DNA of 13,433 bases from Gymnopus androsaceus JB14. Taxonomy: Eukaryota; Basidiomycota; Agaricomycetes; Agaricales; Omphalotaceae. Below the pieces are notes generated by a model, which was not told the origin of the DNA, made no database searches, and was given only the letters and a program-made list of their open reading frames with translations. The stretch is from the NCBI GenBank assembly GCA_009733575.1, contig ML770233.1, forward strand, positions 1-13,433, given 5' to 3'. A program made the position numbers and the translations under genes. Positions 1 to 9,187 of the stretch are shown piece after piece (the first letter of the stretch is position 1; every line of letters begins with the position of its first letter).

Positions 1-1334
1 GTTTGGGAACCATTCCCTCATCTTCCCATACCAGGTTTTTGACTTGTCTGAATCTGAACAGACAAATTCAAGGGGCAGCAAAAGCTCCTGCATGCTTTTG
101 CTAGGCATTTCCATCAGCAACCTTGTATCCGCCGACATCAAGAAGTCCCCGGTGTCACGAAGCTCATCTAAATCATCCAGGAATCCTGAACACGAGATAA
201 ACTCGAGATTATGAGGCCCTTGGAGAAGATACGCGACATGCGGAGGGCAATAGAGACGCCTAAGGTTGGGTAGCAATGCGAGAGAAAGCGCCTTGAAATC
301 GACGTTCGACCACCCCTGTAACTCGTTTAAGGCCCCATGAGCATTGGGCCCTCGAACTTCACCCATCTCTAGCTCCTGCAGCGTCGACATACGGCAGACA
401 AACTTGTACAGGGCTGCGAGGTCATATACAGCATCAATCTGCAACTTTCGAAGCGGTGGAATGGTCTTCGCAGAAGCCAAACAGCAGATGAATTCCCAAG
501 AATTTGTGCACAGCGCTGTCAGACGTGGGGTCGCAGCAAGTCGAACCAAGTCAGTCATATGAATGCCCGCTGGAAGAGCCTGGGGCTCATGATCATAGCT
601 ATTGTAGGGAAACATCAGCGACAAGGATTCCAGTTTCACAGAAGATGCGAGTGCAAGGACGTCGGCAGCCAAGATCCCCGGGCTTATATTACATTGATAT
701 AAATTCAAGGAGGTTAAATTCGAGAGCTGCGATGTGCTTTCTAGGAGCTGTCCGGTGAGTAGCAATCTGGAAAGCATTAACGTCGTGACGTTGGGCATTT
801 TCGACAATGCAGCAGCGCAGGTTTTTAGATAAGGGCGAGCAGGTGAAGCCGGGTTTTCGACGACATCGATGTAGACTTTTCGGATTTGGCTGCAGATAGT
901 GGACGCCAGAGGATCTGTGCCACTGCTGACGGATCGGAGGAGCGGAATGTAATCCTCCTTCAACGTTCCCGATGATTGGTCGATCCTCCGTTGACTAGCT
1001 AATACCTCGAACATCAGAGGAAGAGAGACAAAGTGGAAAAATCGGCAGACAAGAGCTAGATTTCCTAGCACTTTTTTCCGTTCTTTTGGCGATAGCCCGG
1101 AATTTCGAATGCGACTGATCTTTTGGAGGATCGAAATAGGTTATTATGTCGATGTAGATTTCGTTCGCAATCAAAGGCAGCTCTTTGTCCCCCAAACGTC
1201 GTTCAGGTGCTAAAAAGCCAAAGTAATCGCGATGCGCTAGTAAGTAATGAAAAAGAATGTAGGTTCGGAGCCTGGTGCTTACAGGACCACTCCAGAGTAG
1301 CCTGCGAGTCTTTTATATTCATTTCTGCAGCCAT
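1..1334 (-). CDS. F-box/LRR-like protein, copy A (3' end beyond window; one frameshift)
   Basis: Probable substrate adaptor of an SCF ubiquitin ligase, by family resemblance. Exon 1 is 1283-1334 and starts MAAEMN. A 73-nt intron (1210-1282, GTAAGC...TTTTTAG) follows in phase 1. Exon 2 opens with an F-box-like stretch: ELPLIANEIYIDI, then KVLGNLALVCRFFHF. It continues as leucine-rich-repeat-like sequence (PNVTTLMLSR, SNLTSLNLYQC, LPNLRRLYC) without a stop to base 1, about 365 codons, so the C-terminus lies outside the window. The two halves of the F-box are in different frames. A one-base shift at the AAAA run (plus-strand TTTT, 1121-1124) is needed to join IYIDIITYFDPP to KISRIRN. An in-frame upstream ATG at 1391 would add 19 mostly hydrophobic residues. 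The splice site and sequence are shared with the plus-strand paralogue at 4537-6251. Family assignment is good; whether the gene is functional is unclear. Confidence 0.72.
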
Positions 1335-1638
1335 ACTGGATCTAGAGAGTTCGTCGTGGTGGTTGATGAAGAAGAAAAGAAGCGCAGCCAAAACGGGCAG
1401 TACCTTAGTCTAGGGTTGATGGGATGAGCCTAGTGGTTCAAAAACAAACCTAAGCCTTGAAGCAAGAAAGCGCTCTGCTGAACTATGAAGTGCAACGATG
1501 TATTCATTAAATGCAAATATCATAGAATCAATAGTCTTTCGCCAAAGTAGATACCATTCCCTCACGGTTCATATTCAGCCCGAACCTCAGGTAACGCGGT
1601 CTCGAACGCTACCCATATCCATCCTTGGCCCCCGCTCC
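1335..1638. other. Intergenic spacer: upstream of F-box A, downstream of Rieske-DUF455
   Basis: About 300 bp lie between the start codon of the minus-strand F-box gene and the stop codon of the next minus-strand gene. It must hold the promoter of the former and the 3' end signals of the latter. I see no clear TATA box, repeat or additional ORF that I can support. Confidence 0.4.
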
Positions 1639-3367
1639 TTATCTACAGCATCTGTATACGGCATCTCTCCCCTTCAAATCTTCATAGAATTCTCTGCTCA
1701 TCCCCGCCTTCTCCCTATCCTCGATATTGAACGGGCCTTTAATATCACCGCGCCAACATCGACGAACTTCCTCTCTGAACTCCCAGGACAGGATCCACTA
1801 CGAGTCCCTGTTCCTTCTGCTTCTGCTCGCACATCCACATAAACCACCTATGCCCCGCAGTGACATGCGTTACCTCGTCAGCATGTATCACCTCCAATAC
1901 ATCAACGCTCTCTTTATCTCCCGCTTTTCTGAATTTCTCGATGGTTTTGGGGTTGACATCGAGGCCACGAGCTTCGTGGACTAGGTGGATAATTGCGAGA
2001 CGGGAGAGGAGGGAAGTGGAGGTATGGGAGGCGGATTCCCAGAGGGAGGCGATGGACGGGGAGAGAACCATACGGTGTTGAAAGGGAATCGAGGCGTGCA
2101 CGGAGGAGGGAGCTGAAGAGAGCTTGTCAGACGGGAGAGAAGGGACTGAAACGCAAGGACATACAAATGTTTACTCTCATCCAACGCTACTTTTGAGAAA
2201 TCCGAAAAGAACGCTGGAGGGAGGTCTTTATGCATGGGTCCAAACCTTGCGATAATATCCCATGCAAGGTCGATTCTATAGGCGTCATTAGTCTCGAATT
2301 ATTCCTTGGATCAGGAACATGAAAAACTTACGCCCACTGTTCGATATTCGCCAACGCATGCAACATCACCGCCCTATTCTTCCTCTTGCCACTCTGAATC
2401 TTTCCAGGTTCAACGTAATTCATATACGTTTCTCGCGGAGGCTGGACAGGGGGAACAGGAGGATGGGCGACTTTGTTTCCGATGGAAGTGATAGTGCCCG
2501 TACGAAAGGCATGTACTGCATAACGGGTACGCTCGACCTAGGTAGATAAGAGTTGGCTGAGATGCACAGGATCAAGAAGTCTGGCATACCTTCAACGTCG
2601 GATTTGGCGTATTCAAAATCAATACTGCCCATTCCATCAGCGTCTTTGGTGGTTTTTCCTCTGGTACAACGGGTTCGTTCGCTTCTTGTGCATATGGTAC
2701 TGCAGCTCCATTAGTTGATGTCGATTTTGGAGGAGGAGGATCGGCGAATTCTAAGCGAAAGTCAGTCAATGTTAACAATCGTCATGAGGCGCGATAATGT
2801 ACCTTCGGAAACAGGTCTCAACTCTACAACGCGCCAATTTGTTCCTCCTTCAGGCGCCTCCATCAAGATCTGCTCTTCGCCGGATTCAGGATCAGGCTTG
2901 ACTTGGACGGCATACGTGCAGGTTCGAAGTCCAGTTTCGCTTTTGCCAGTCTTTAGATCGAAATCATATCTGCATAGATTAGGAGCAGCTTCAAAAGATA
3001 GAACGAAGAATAAGCTTACCTGTGCCATGGACACACAGCAACTACCGAGTCCTCATATTCTTCGATATCAGCATGGGACATTTCTGCGCCAAGATGGGGA
3101 CACGTTGCCTCCATTACATAGATTTGTCGATTTGAGGCAATCTCTGAGGATTCAGTCAACGGTTGGTCTTTGAATTGACCTCCCAGTGAAGCAGGGGATA
3201 GCCTAAAGAGAATAAGACCATGATATTTTCCTTGCTCAGATCTAAGCGTCAGGATAAAGCGAGAATGAGAGAGGATGCCGCGGAGAGATGAGATTCTGCG
3301 ACCTGCGTGTTAGTCAGTGGAAATTCATGATATATAAAGGTGGACAATCGTACAGAACTTGGGCCAT
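1639..3367 (-). CDS. Rieske [2Fe-2S] domain fused to a DUF455 ferritin-like domain, seven exons, two single-base frameshifts
   Basis: Likely a redox protein that joins an Fe-S electron-transfer domain to a diiron-type ferritin-like fold; the substrate is unknown. Exons: 3354-3367, 3020-3295, 2803-2969, 2590-2750, 2332-2537, 2165-2275, 1639-2112. All introns are GT-AG and 50-58 nt. Rieske ligands are visible as CPH (about residues 70-72) and CPWH (93-96). After a Pro-rich linker (FADPPPPKST) comes the DUF455 part, with HALANIEQWAIDLAWD, DESKHFSLL, YGSLPVH, VHEARGLDVNP and HADEVTHV. The E/H/DExxH residues are the family's presumed metal ligands. One extra base near 2051 separates YGSLPVH from ASLWESA. 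A second near 1780-1784 separates DPVLG from FREEVRR. Without them the exon sum is a whole number of codons (about 468 aa), which supports the model. It lies tail to head with the F-box gene. Domain calls are strong; intactness is doubtful. Confidence 0.82.
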
Positions 3368-3524
3368 TGTGCGCAGAACTTATCCAAGGCAAAGTCAACG
3401 CCAACGCCGAACGCCAAAAACCTAAGTGGTGGTTGAGAGACAAGGTCAGGCGCCTTGTTAGCGCCCACTGGTTATGAAGCGCTACAAGAAGAATGATATT
3501 TTATCTACATATGACTATCTTAGT

Positions 3525-4290
3525 TCAGAACCTGCTCCATTGCCTAATCCTCCGTAGCTCCAGCTCCCTTCGTTCTATTTCCTGATTGAGAAGAATGGCA
3601 TAAAGTACAAGGAGAAACATGAACAAAGGCTGAACAAAGGAGCCAACCGTAGAAAGGCCTCGGAAAAGCGTGAATAGGATGGGTTGAATCGTCTCCCAGC
3701 CACTCGATAGCATTCGGAATTGGGTTGTGAGGTTTTGAGCTACCGTCTGGTGAATAAAGCCAATCAGCGATAAAGGCTTGGATAAATATCGGAATATGAA
3801 TACATACATCCCGAAGAGACGTATACCAACAATCCTTGGTTACGCGACGACAAAGGACAAGCTCCTCAGAGCTGGACAAGTCGAAGTCGTGACGCTCTCC
3901 CGCAGATAACATTACAGCCAATTCATCGATCACACTGATCGCATGGTTTAAAATTTGGACGGATTCGTTCCGTCTCTGCGCATTATAAGCTTGTACGTCT
4001 AAAGAATTGAAAGCGTTAGGCGGACTTGAGCTTATTTTCAGTATTATAAATCTCACCTCTGCGTGCCTCGACAAGGTAGTGTTGCGCCAGCAAGATACTT
4101 CGTCGATGCGGGATGGAATGGCCAGCTCCTTGGTCAAGAGTGGGCGGTGCTTCGACTGGAACATAGGAGACGATCTGAACCATAGTTTAGAGTGAGGATT
4201 ATAAGTTTCGAGTGGAGATGGGGCGACCGGTTGAAGTTGACGTCTGCGGCTGATATAGTAGCTCTGTTCTTTGTTTGAGTTTAGCGACAT
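3525..4290 (-). CDS. Small protein with one C-terminal membrane segment, function unknown, four exons
   Basis: I do not recognise a family. The model is exons 4228-4290, 4057-4174, 3808-3998 and 3525-3746. Introns are 53, 58 and 61 nt, all GT-AG with consistent phases (0, 1, 0), giving 197 aa with no internal stop. It starts MSLNSNKEQ with a basic stretch (YISRRRQLQP). The middle is helical and charged (DVQAYNAQRRNESVQ, then ISVIDELAVML). Near the C-terminus SFVQPLFMFLLVLYAILL can form one membrane helix. A strongly charged tail follows (QEIERRELELRRIRQW), suggesting a tail-anchored or single-pass protein. The first intron has a weak donor (GTCGCC); the alternative is a start at the internal ATG near 4183 (MVQIVSY). 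It is divergent from the plus-strand F-box copy, 246 bp away, and 157 bp upstream of the Rieske-DUF455 gene on the same strand. Confidence 0.68.
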
Positions 4291-4536
4291 GATTGGCTTG
4301 AAGACTTTGACAAAGGGTTGTAGTGAAGAAAGGAAACAATCAAAAGGAATGAGCCAGTAGCATTAGAGCCGCCGCCTGTGCTTCGTTCTTTGTCGCATGA
4401 CCAGAAGCGGAACCGTCCGAACTCCAAAACAAAGAACCTGGAAATGGATTATGGGAGTGACGATCTAAACAGGGTTTTTAGCGCCCGGATCCCTTTCAAA
4501 CCACCATCTCGCTTTCAGCCTCTATCATCCATAGCC
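4291..4536. promoter_or_regulatory. Divergent intergenic region between the membrane-protein gene and F-box copy B
   Basis: This 246-bp spacer separates two genes transcribed away from each other, so both promoters should lie here. I can see pyrimidine-rich sequence just before the plus-strand start codon but no convincing TATA or CCAAT motif. The call rests on gene orientation only. Confidence 0.35.
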
Positions 4537-6251
4537 ATGGATACCAAACCAAACGTGGTGGAATTTATCAAGGCGCTTTCCAGTGAGTGCTAGGCTTATA
4601 CCGTTGATTTCATTGGGCGACTTACACTACAATTTTGTAGTGTCTCAACTTCTCCGTCTGGCAATCCCAGCTCCGGTAAATAATCCGCGGTCGATCTCTT
4701 TTGGCGACTTACGCGATTCGCTCTTTTACAGCACCAGCGCGCCGGCTCGAAAACAAAGAATTGCCTGCGATTCCGACGCAAATTTACATCGACATCCTTT
4801 CGCACCTCAAGCCCATGGCTAATCAACGAGGCCAATTTCAAGATATTATCAGAAAGCAGAAGAAAGTCCTTGGAAATATTGCTCTTGTCTGTAAATTCTT
4901 CAATTTCCTCGCTGTTCCGACGCTGTTTAGGAAGGTTCGCACTTTTCCGGAGCGCGAAGAAGTATTGAACAACAACTTGATCATGTATACCAAGTGCGTT
5001 TTTCTGGAGGAGTACCTTAGGCAGCTTGAGCAAGATTGTCCTGCGCCAATTGGCCTAATTAGGACTAGCGTATCCGGAGATCCTTTGGTTATTCCAATCC
5101 GGTGAAGTTTTGGATGGTCGAATCCTCCTCATCAGTGCAGTTACATCGAAGAATGCGTGATAGAGGACTGTGTCGACCTCGGATTCCGTTTCTTACCACG
5201 ATATCTACGCATCTGCCTTACCGAAAATGACCAACCTCACTTCTTTCAATCTTACTGACTCGAAACTCTCTCTCAAACTCCTACAAAGCATCTCCCAGCT
5301 CCCGAAACTGGAATCCCTGGCCTTGGTCGACTGCATCATAAACTCCGAAATTCTAGTTACCGATATCCTTGCCTTCACATCTTGCATCCAGCTATAATCC
5401 TTGTCCATCTTCTTTCAATATGTCGCTGAGCCAAAACAGCCTCAGATGGCGGATATCGTTCTTGCCGCAAATTCACATCTCAAAGAACTCACCACCAATT
5501 CGCAGGTTTTTTTGCACTGCTTAGCGCATGCAAAAATCGTTCCACCTCTTCGGAATCTCAAACTAGAATCTGTCCAGGATCTTCCGACCTTACACAGCTT
5601 TCTTCTCCGTGTATCGTCCCTGGTTCGCTGGCCAGAAGAGGCAAAAGGTCTACCTGGGACGTTGCCATTGGGAGCTTATTTGCTGAAGAACGTCGACTTT
5701 TCGCTCTCTCTGACCTCGTTTCCCAACTTGCGCCGCCTCATCTGCCCTTCGCATCTCGCATATTTGTTCACGGGACCGCACTCGCTCGAGCTTATATCCC
5801 TTTCGCAAAAGATGGACAAAGACGTACAGGATCTGCGTAAAGAGGAAGATCTTGAGCTGTCGGTGAATACAAGGTTGCTGATGGAAATGCCGAATCCGAC
5901 CGTGCATGAGTTAGCTCTGCCCTATGCGTTTGTGAAGGGAAGTTCGAAGGAGGGCTCAGGTTCAAGAGAGTTGGAAAGTTGGCGCGGACATATGAGCGAT
6001 TTTTCCCCCAATTTGAAGTGTCTTTGTATCAGTGTTACTGGTGGATACGTCAAGCTGAATGAGTTTCAAGACGTACGTCCCAACTTGTTACCAGTCGATG
6101 ATGCTGATGAGTACGCTACTTCTAGATGTTCAGAACCTTCCTCGAGACTTGGGGAGTCCAGAGTACTTACTTACTCTCACTGAATTGCATTTTGTTGCAA
6201 GCTTTGTGGAGGTTGGCATCTCTTCTGAAACATATGGTAAAGAATGATTAA
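4537..6251 (+). pseudogene. F-box/LRR-like pseudogene, copy B (paralogue of the gene at 1-1334)
   Basis: Exon 1 (4537-4582) starts MDTKPNVVEF. A 149-nt intron (4583-4731) in phase 1 matches the intron position of copy A. Exon 2 opens with ENKELPAIPTQIYIDILSHL and KVLGNIALVCKFFNF, parallel to copy A. Homology continues through NLTSFNL, IVPPLRNLKLESV, FPNLRRLICPSHLAYLFTGPH and NTRLLMEMPNP. The last intron is 6073-6125 (GTACGT...CTTCTAG), and the final exon ends at TAA 6249-6251. The frame is broken several times. There is a TGA at 5103-5105, unless a 39-nt intron 5102-5140 removes it. A shift lies near 5165-5180, between YIEECVIED and SVSYHDI. A TAA sits at 5395-5397 where copy A has GAA in the same context (CTG GAA TCC TTG versus CTA TAA TCC TTG). 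The stop is base-for-base explicable as GAA to TAA, so this copy is very probably dead. Confidence 0.78.
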
Positions 6252-6638
6252 TTGGTCCAAGCGAGGACTAGGAGAAGTATTGGTTGGGTCCTAGTAAGTG
6301 TGTACAAGTAACTGGATAGTTACAGGTATTGAGCTTGGTAGATAGCCTAAATGAAATATAAGTAATGAGAATTTTTATTGAACACTTAGCTATGCATGAA
6401 TTGTCCACTTGACAATTAACACAGTTCACAACAGACACACACTGATTCTGAGCAAGAGGGAACTTTAATTTTCTGTCTACATATGAATTGTATATAACTC
6501 AGGAGGCCCTGCATTCTTTTGCTGTGCTTAACATCAAATATACTATTGGAGCAGACATATGTAATAGGAAGGTAGCGAAATAAATTGTCCAGTCAAAGAG
6601 GAAAGGTTCCTTGACTTCCCAAGCTTCTGGCAGTACAC

Positions 6639-7196
6639 CTAATTGCATCCAGGGAACATGCACATGTCAATCAAACTGAACAACTCACCTACTGCCATCA
6701 GCAAGGACAAAAGGGTGGCCCAAGCCCAATGTCTAGGTTCAGGTGCACTCTGAGGATGAAACTCAATGACCTTGGCACTGGTCAGAGCTGGAACAGGGTG
6801 GGGAATGATGATCAAGAAACAACAAGATGAAAGCAAAGTTGAAATGAAAATAAGTAACATGATTCCACTGATGCAACCTGTGAAATTGCTCCAGTGATTT
6901 TCTTGACTAAGCGTGGTGTGTCCAGTTAGTGTCCCTTGGTTGTGGAAAATTATCCATGGAGAAGAAATCAAGTTTCCTGTGCAACCGGAGCAATAAAAGG
7001 GTAGTGAGAGTATTTGGGTATTATATTCTGCTCTACTGGACCAAATAACTCCAGATTTGGGATTTGAGCAGTGGGGAAGATAAAGAACAAAGAAAAATTG
7101 AAAGAAGTGCGCATATAGGAGGTTTGTGGATGAGGGAGAAGGAAATCGTGGAATGTGTAGAAGAATATCAGGTGACATAAGCATCAATTTCAACAC
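6639..7196 (-). CDS. Doubtful 185-aa ORF with a hydrophobic segment
   Basis: This is the longest open frame in the AT-rich block, and I do not recognise it. A hydrophobic run (GIMLLIFISTLLSSCCFLIII) near residues 110-130 could span a membrane. A second weaker one (WATLLSLLMAVGELFSLI) lies near the C-terminus. It is Cys- and Ser-rich. No splice sites or homologue in the window support it. It could be a chance ORF, a transposon remnant or a small membrane protein. Confidence 0.2.
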   Translation of the reverse strand: MLKLMLMSPDILLHIPRFPSPSSTNLLYAHFFQFFFVLYLPHCSNPKSGVIWSSRAEYNTQILSLPFYCSGCTGNLISSPWIIFHNQGTLTGHTTLSQENHWSNFTGCISGIMLLIFISTLLSSCCFLIIIPHPVPALTSAKVIEFHPQSAPEPRHWAWATLLSLLMAVGELFSLIDMCMFPGCN

Positions 7197-7593
7197 AATT
7201 TGTCAATGAAGTCCAAATATGCGTATAAAATAATTTGAAAGTAAGAGAGAAGAATTTAACAATTGCATGAATAGTATGTATATTGTATTAAATTTGTATA
7301 GCAGCATAAGGTAAACATAAATTAATTATACCAGTGCTAGCTACCAGAGAGGCAGCTCACACTCCCACAACAGTTGTACTTTTAGTGCAATCTTGGCTTT
7401 ACACCCGAGGTGTTACTATTTTTCTTGACTCAAAAATCTTTATATTACTTATGGTGCTCATACATTGTTGGCAGGGAAGTATTGATGTTAGCGGAAGGAA
7501 ACTTGTAGACTCGCAGGTTATCATATATCTCCTCCATGATCAATAAATCTGGATAGCTAGTTTGTCTCTTAGTACATATAACTCCATGCATCA

Positions 7594-7763
7594 GCAAAAC
7601 CTGTATTTTTGCTGGAGAAAACCCATTCATTTGGGACATCTCTGGAGCAAGGTACCCTATTCCAGAGACCTCTGGAGATCTCTGGAGAAAATTGACAGTT
7701 TTTTTGACAGCTGTCAAGCTCCAGAGATCTCTGGAGACCTCCAGCGAAAATACAGGTTTTTGC
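7594..7763. mobile_element. MITE-like element with imperfect terminal inverted repeats and an internal hairpin
   Basis: The ends are inverted copies of about 24 bp: left CCTGTATTTTTGCTGGAG within 7594-7617, right its complement with one C/T difference within 7739-7763. A second inverted pair lies inside, at about 7663-7688 and 7713-7738, built from CTCTGGAGA/TCCAGAGATC units, then TTGACAG...CTGTCAA around the loop. The whole 170 bp can fold into one long stem. No coding sequence is present. A target-site duplication is not clear (flanks ATCA and TATGATGA), so the exact ends are uncertain. Size and structure fit a non-autonomous DNA transposon. Confidence 0.6.
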
Positions 7764-8093
7764 TATGATGATATACTGGTTTACCATTTGAGCTATGAAT
7801 TAATCTACGAGTTTGACATACTACTGAAGAAACTTCATGGATTTGTCAAAAGAAAAATCCTATAAAAGGAAATCCCTTTCTGAGGTTTCTCAAGGATTCT
7901 ATGGTCTACCAAATGGAAACCCTTGCCCACCATTGCTGAATGTATGCGAAGCATCACATCAGCAAATCTTTACAAACCTGTCGAAGCCAGGCCTCAATTG
8001 TGAACATGTGCCATTCTGGCAGAATGTTGCAAAGCTAGGCAAGACTCTTGCCATCTTTTTAATTCATTGCATGAAGTTGCCACATTGCAAAAT

Positions 8094-8275
8094 CACACAG
8101 GGTGCAAATATGAATAAATTTCGTGACTTATTGAAAAATTTTCAAAGCTTATTGAAACTGATAATTATTTATCAAGAACTTGGTTGAAGCTTATAGAATA
8201 ATAAATATCACAATCTATAAGCTTTGAATAATTTTCAATAAGTCATCAGATTTATTTATATTTGCACCTGTGTCA
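8094..8275. mobile_element. Palindromic MITE-like element with ~58-bp arms
   Basis: The left arm (8094-8151) and right arm (about 8218-8275) are inverted copies with a few mismatches. Shared stretches include GTGCAAATAT, GACTTATTGAAAA and CAAAGCTTA. The 66-bp centre carries a smaller inverted pair (TTGAAGCTTATAGA near 8184-8197, complement near 8213-8227), so the element has nested hairpins. It is AT-rich and non-coding. No sequence similarity to the element at 7594-7763 is evident. No target-site duplication was identified. A folded-back transposon is the simplest reading; an extruding palindrome of other origin is possible. Confidence 0.55.
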
Positions 8276-9049
8276 TTTCAATTCCTTGCCAACATAACAC
8301 TCAGTGGCCAAGGTAAACCACCCATTATAAGGTTAATCATTTATCTCTGATTCCTAATATACAAAAGAACTAATTTGACCATTTTCACTTGATGTAGGTG
8401 TGTCCTCAAACCAATGCCCAAGCTATTCAGCTCAACCATCATAATTGCACAAACGGGTGGAAATCCCCGATCCCGGCTCCACAACTCCACAGTGGCTCCA
8501 ATGGCCATATTACATATAAACTCCCTGTGCGTTTCAAGATTTTATTCTTTCTTCCCTTCCTTCTCTCTCTCATCTCGTTCCGCTCTCAATGCCTGCTTTT
8601 CCCCTCAAAGTTGCCCTTCATGCTACCTTCAAGTCACTTATGTTGGGTCAAGTATTACTCTCACAAGTAGCATGTTACACCTCAATTACTTCAAAAACCC
8701 ATGCAAACTCATTCAAGATACTGCTGACTGGATGGTTACTGGTGCAGAAGAGGGCTGCAAGTTCATTCGGTTGCATGTATAGTCTATAGTAACTGTATTT
8801 TGTCAGTATATATATTCAATATTTCTCATATAAAACTTGAACTCATGTGATGCGCAATAAAGCAACAAAAACCAAATGAAAGGAATTTAATTGTGTATTC
8901 AATGTCTGGCAAGGTGAGGCCAACCCAGAAAGACCTTATATACATAGAATAGTGTGTGAGTTGGACAGATTTTCGAAGATGGCCAACCTCAAATTTATGT
9001 TATAAGGCCCTTCGAAATTTGACCAGATATACAACCTTGGCCTCCGTTT

Positions 9050-9187
9050 GTCGGGGCTTGTGTGGGTTTGCCATGTTTTGCTGATGCACGTGCTACGCGA
9101 TATTAAGCTCGTTTGTCCACCTTAGGCGCTCACTTCTCTAACTCAAACCACCACCTCAAGCAACCCACTTCTTCTCCTACTATCGAA
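9050..9187 (+). promoter_or_regulatory. Probable core promoter and leader of histone H4
   Basis: The last ~70 bases before the H4 ATG are rich in C and T (CTTCTCTAACTC, CACTTCTTCTCCTAC), a pattern common ahead of highly expressed fungal genes. An AT-rich GATATTAAG sits about 85 bases upstream of the ATG and could serve as a TATA-like element. The context just before the start codon is ATCGAAATG. This is pattern-based only. Confidence 0.35.

Larger units (their letters stand above)
6252..9187. other. AT-rich 2.9 kb stretch with repeats and no convincing gene
   Basis: Between the F-box pseudogene and histone H4 the base composition drops visibly in GC. I find no conserved protein family in any frame. 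It contains two hairpin elements (7594-7763 and 8094-8275, listed separately), a 7-bp-arm inverted repeat AATTGTC/GACAATT at 6399-6417, and an 8-bp-arm one TCAAATTT/AAATTTGA at 8989-9022. Weak ORFs are present at 6639-7196 (minus), 7837-8187 (plus, ending inside the second hairpin) and 8414-8782 (plus); their composition does not argue for coding. No LTR pair or target-site duplication framing the whole block was found by eye. It is probably transposon debris. Confidence 0.5.

Noticed and set aside
1498..2491. Several plus-strand ORFs across the Rieske-DUF455 gene (for example 1498-1842, 1993-2196, 2306-2491)
   Set aside because: They are antisense to exons with clear DUF455 and Rieske motifs and show no family features of their own.
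3544..4290. Single 248-aa unspliced ORF over the membrane-protein gene
   Set aside because: It reads through three good introns. Splicing gives a consistent 197-aa frame with a sensible membrane segment and charged tail.
7562..7787. Small ORFs on both strands at 7562-7787
   Set aside because: They lie across the MITE-like inverted repeats and mirror each other because of the palindrome.
7837..8187. 116-aa plus-strand ORF
   Set aside because: It ends inside the palindromic element, has low-complexity composition and shows no recognisable domain.
6252..9187. One large LTR retrotransposon filling the AT-rich block
   Set aside because: No pair of direct long terminal repeats, no gag/pol motifs and no flanking duplication were seen.
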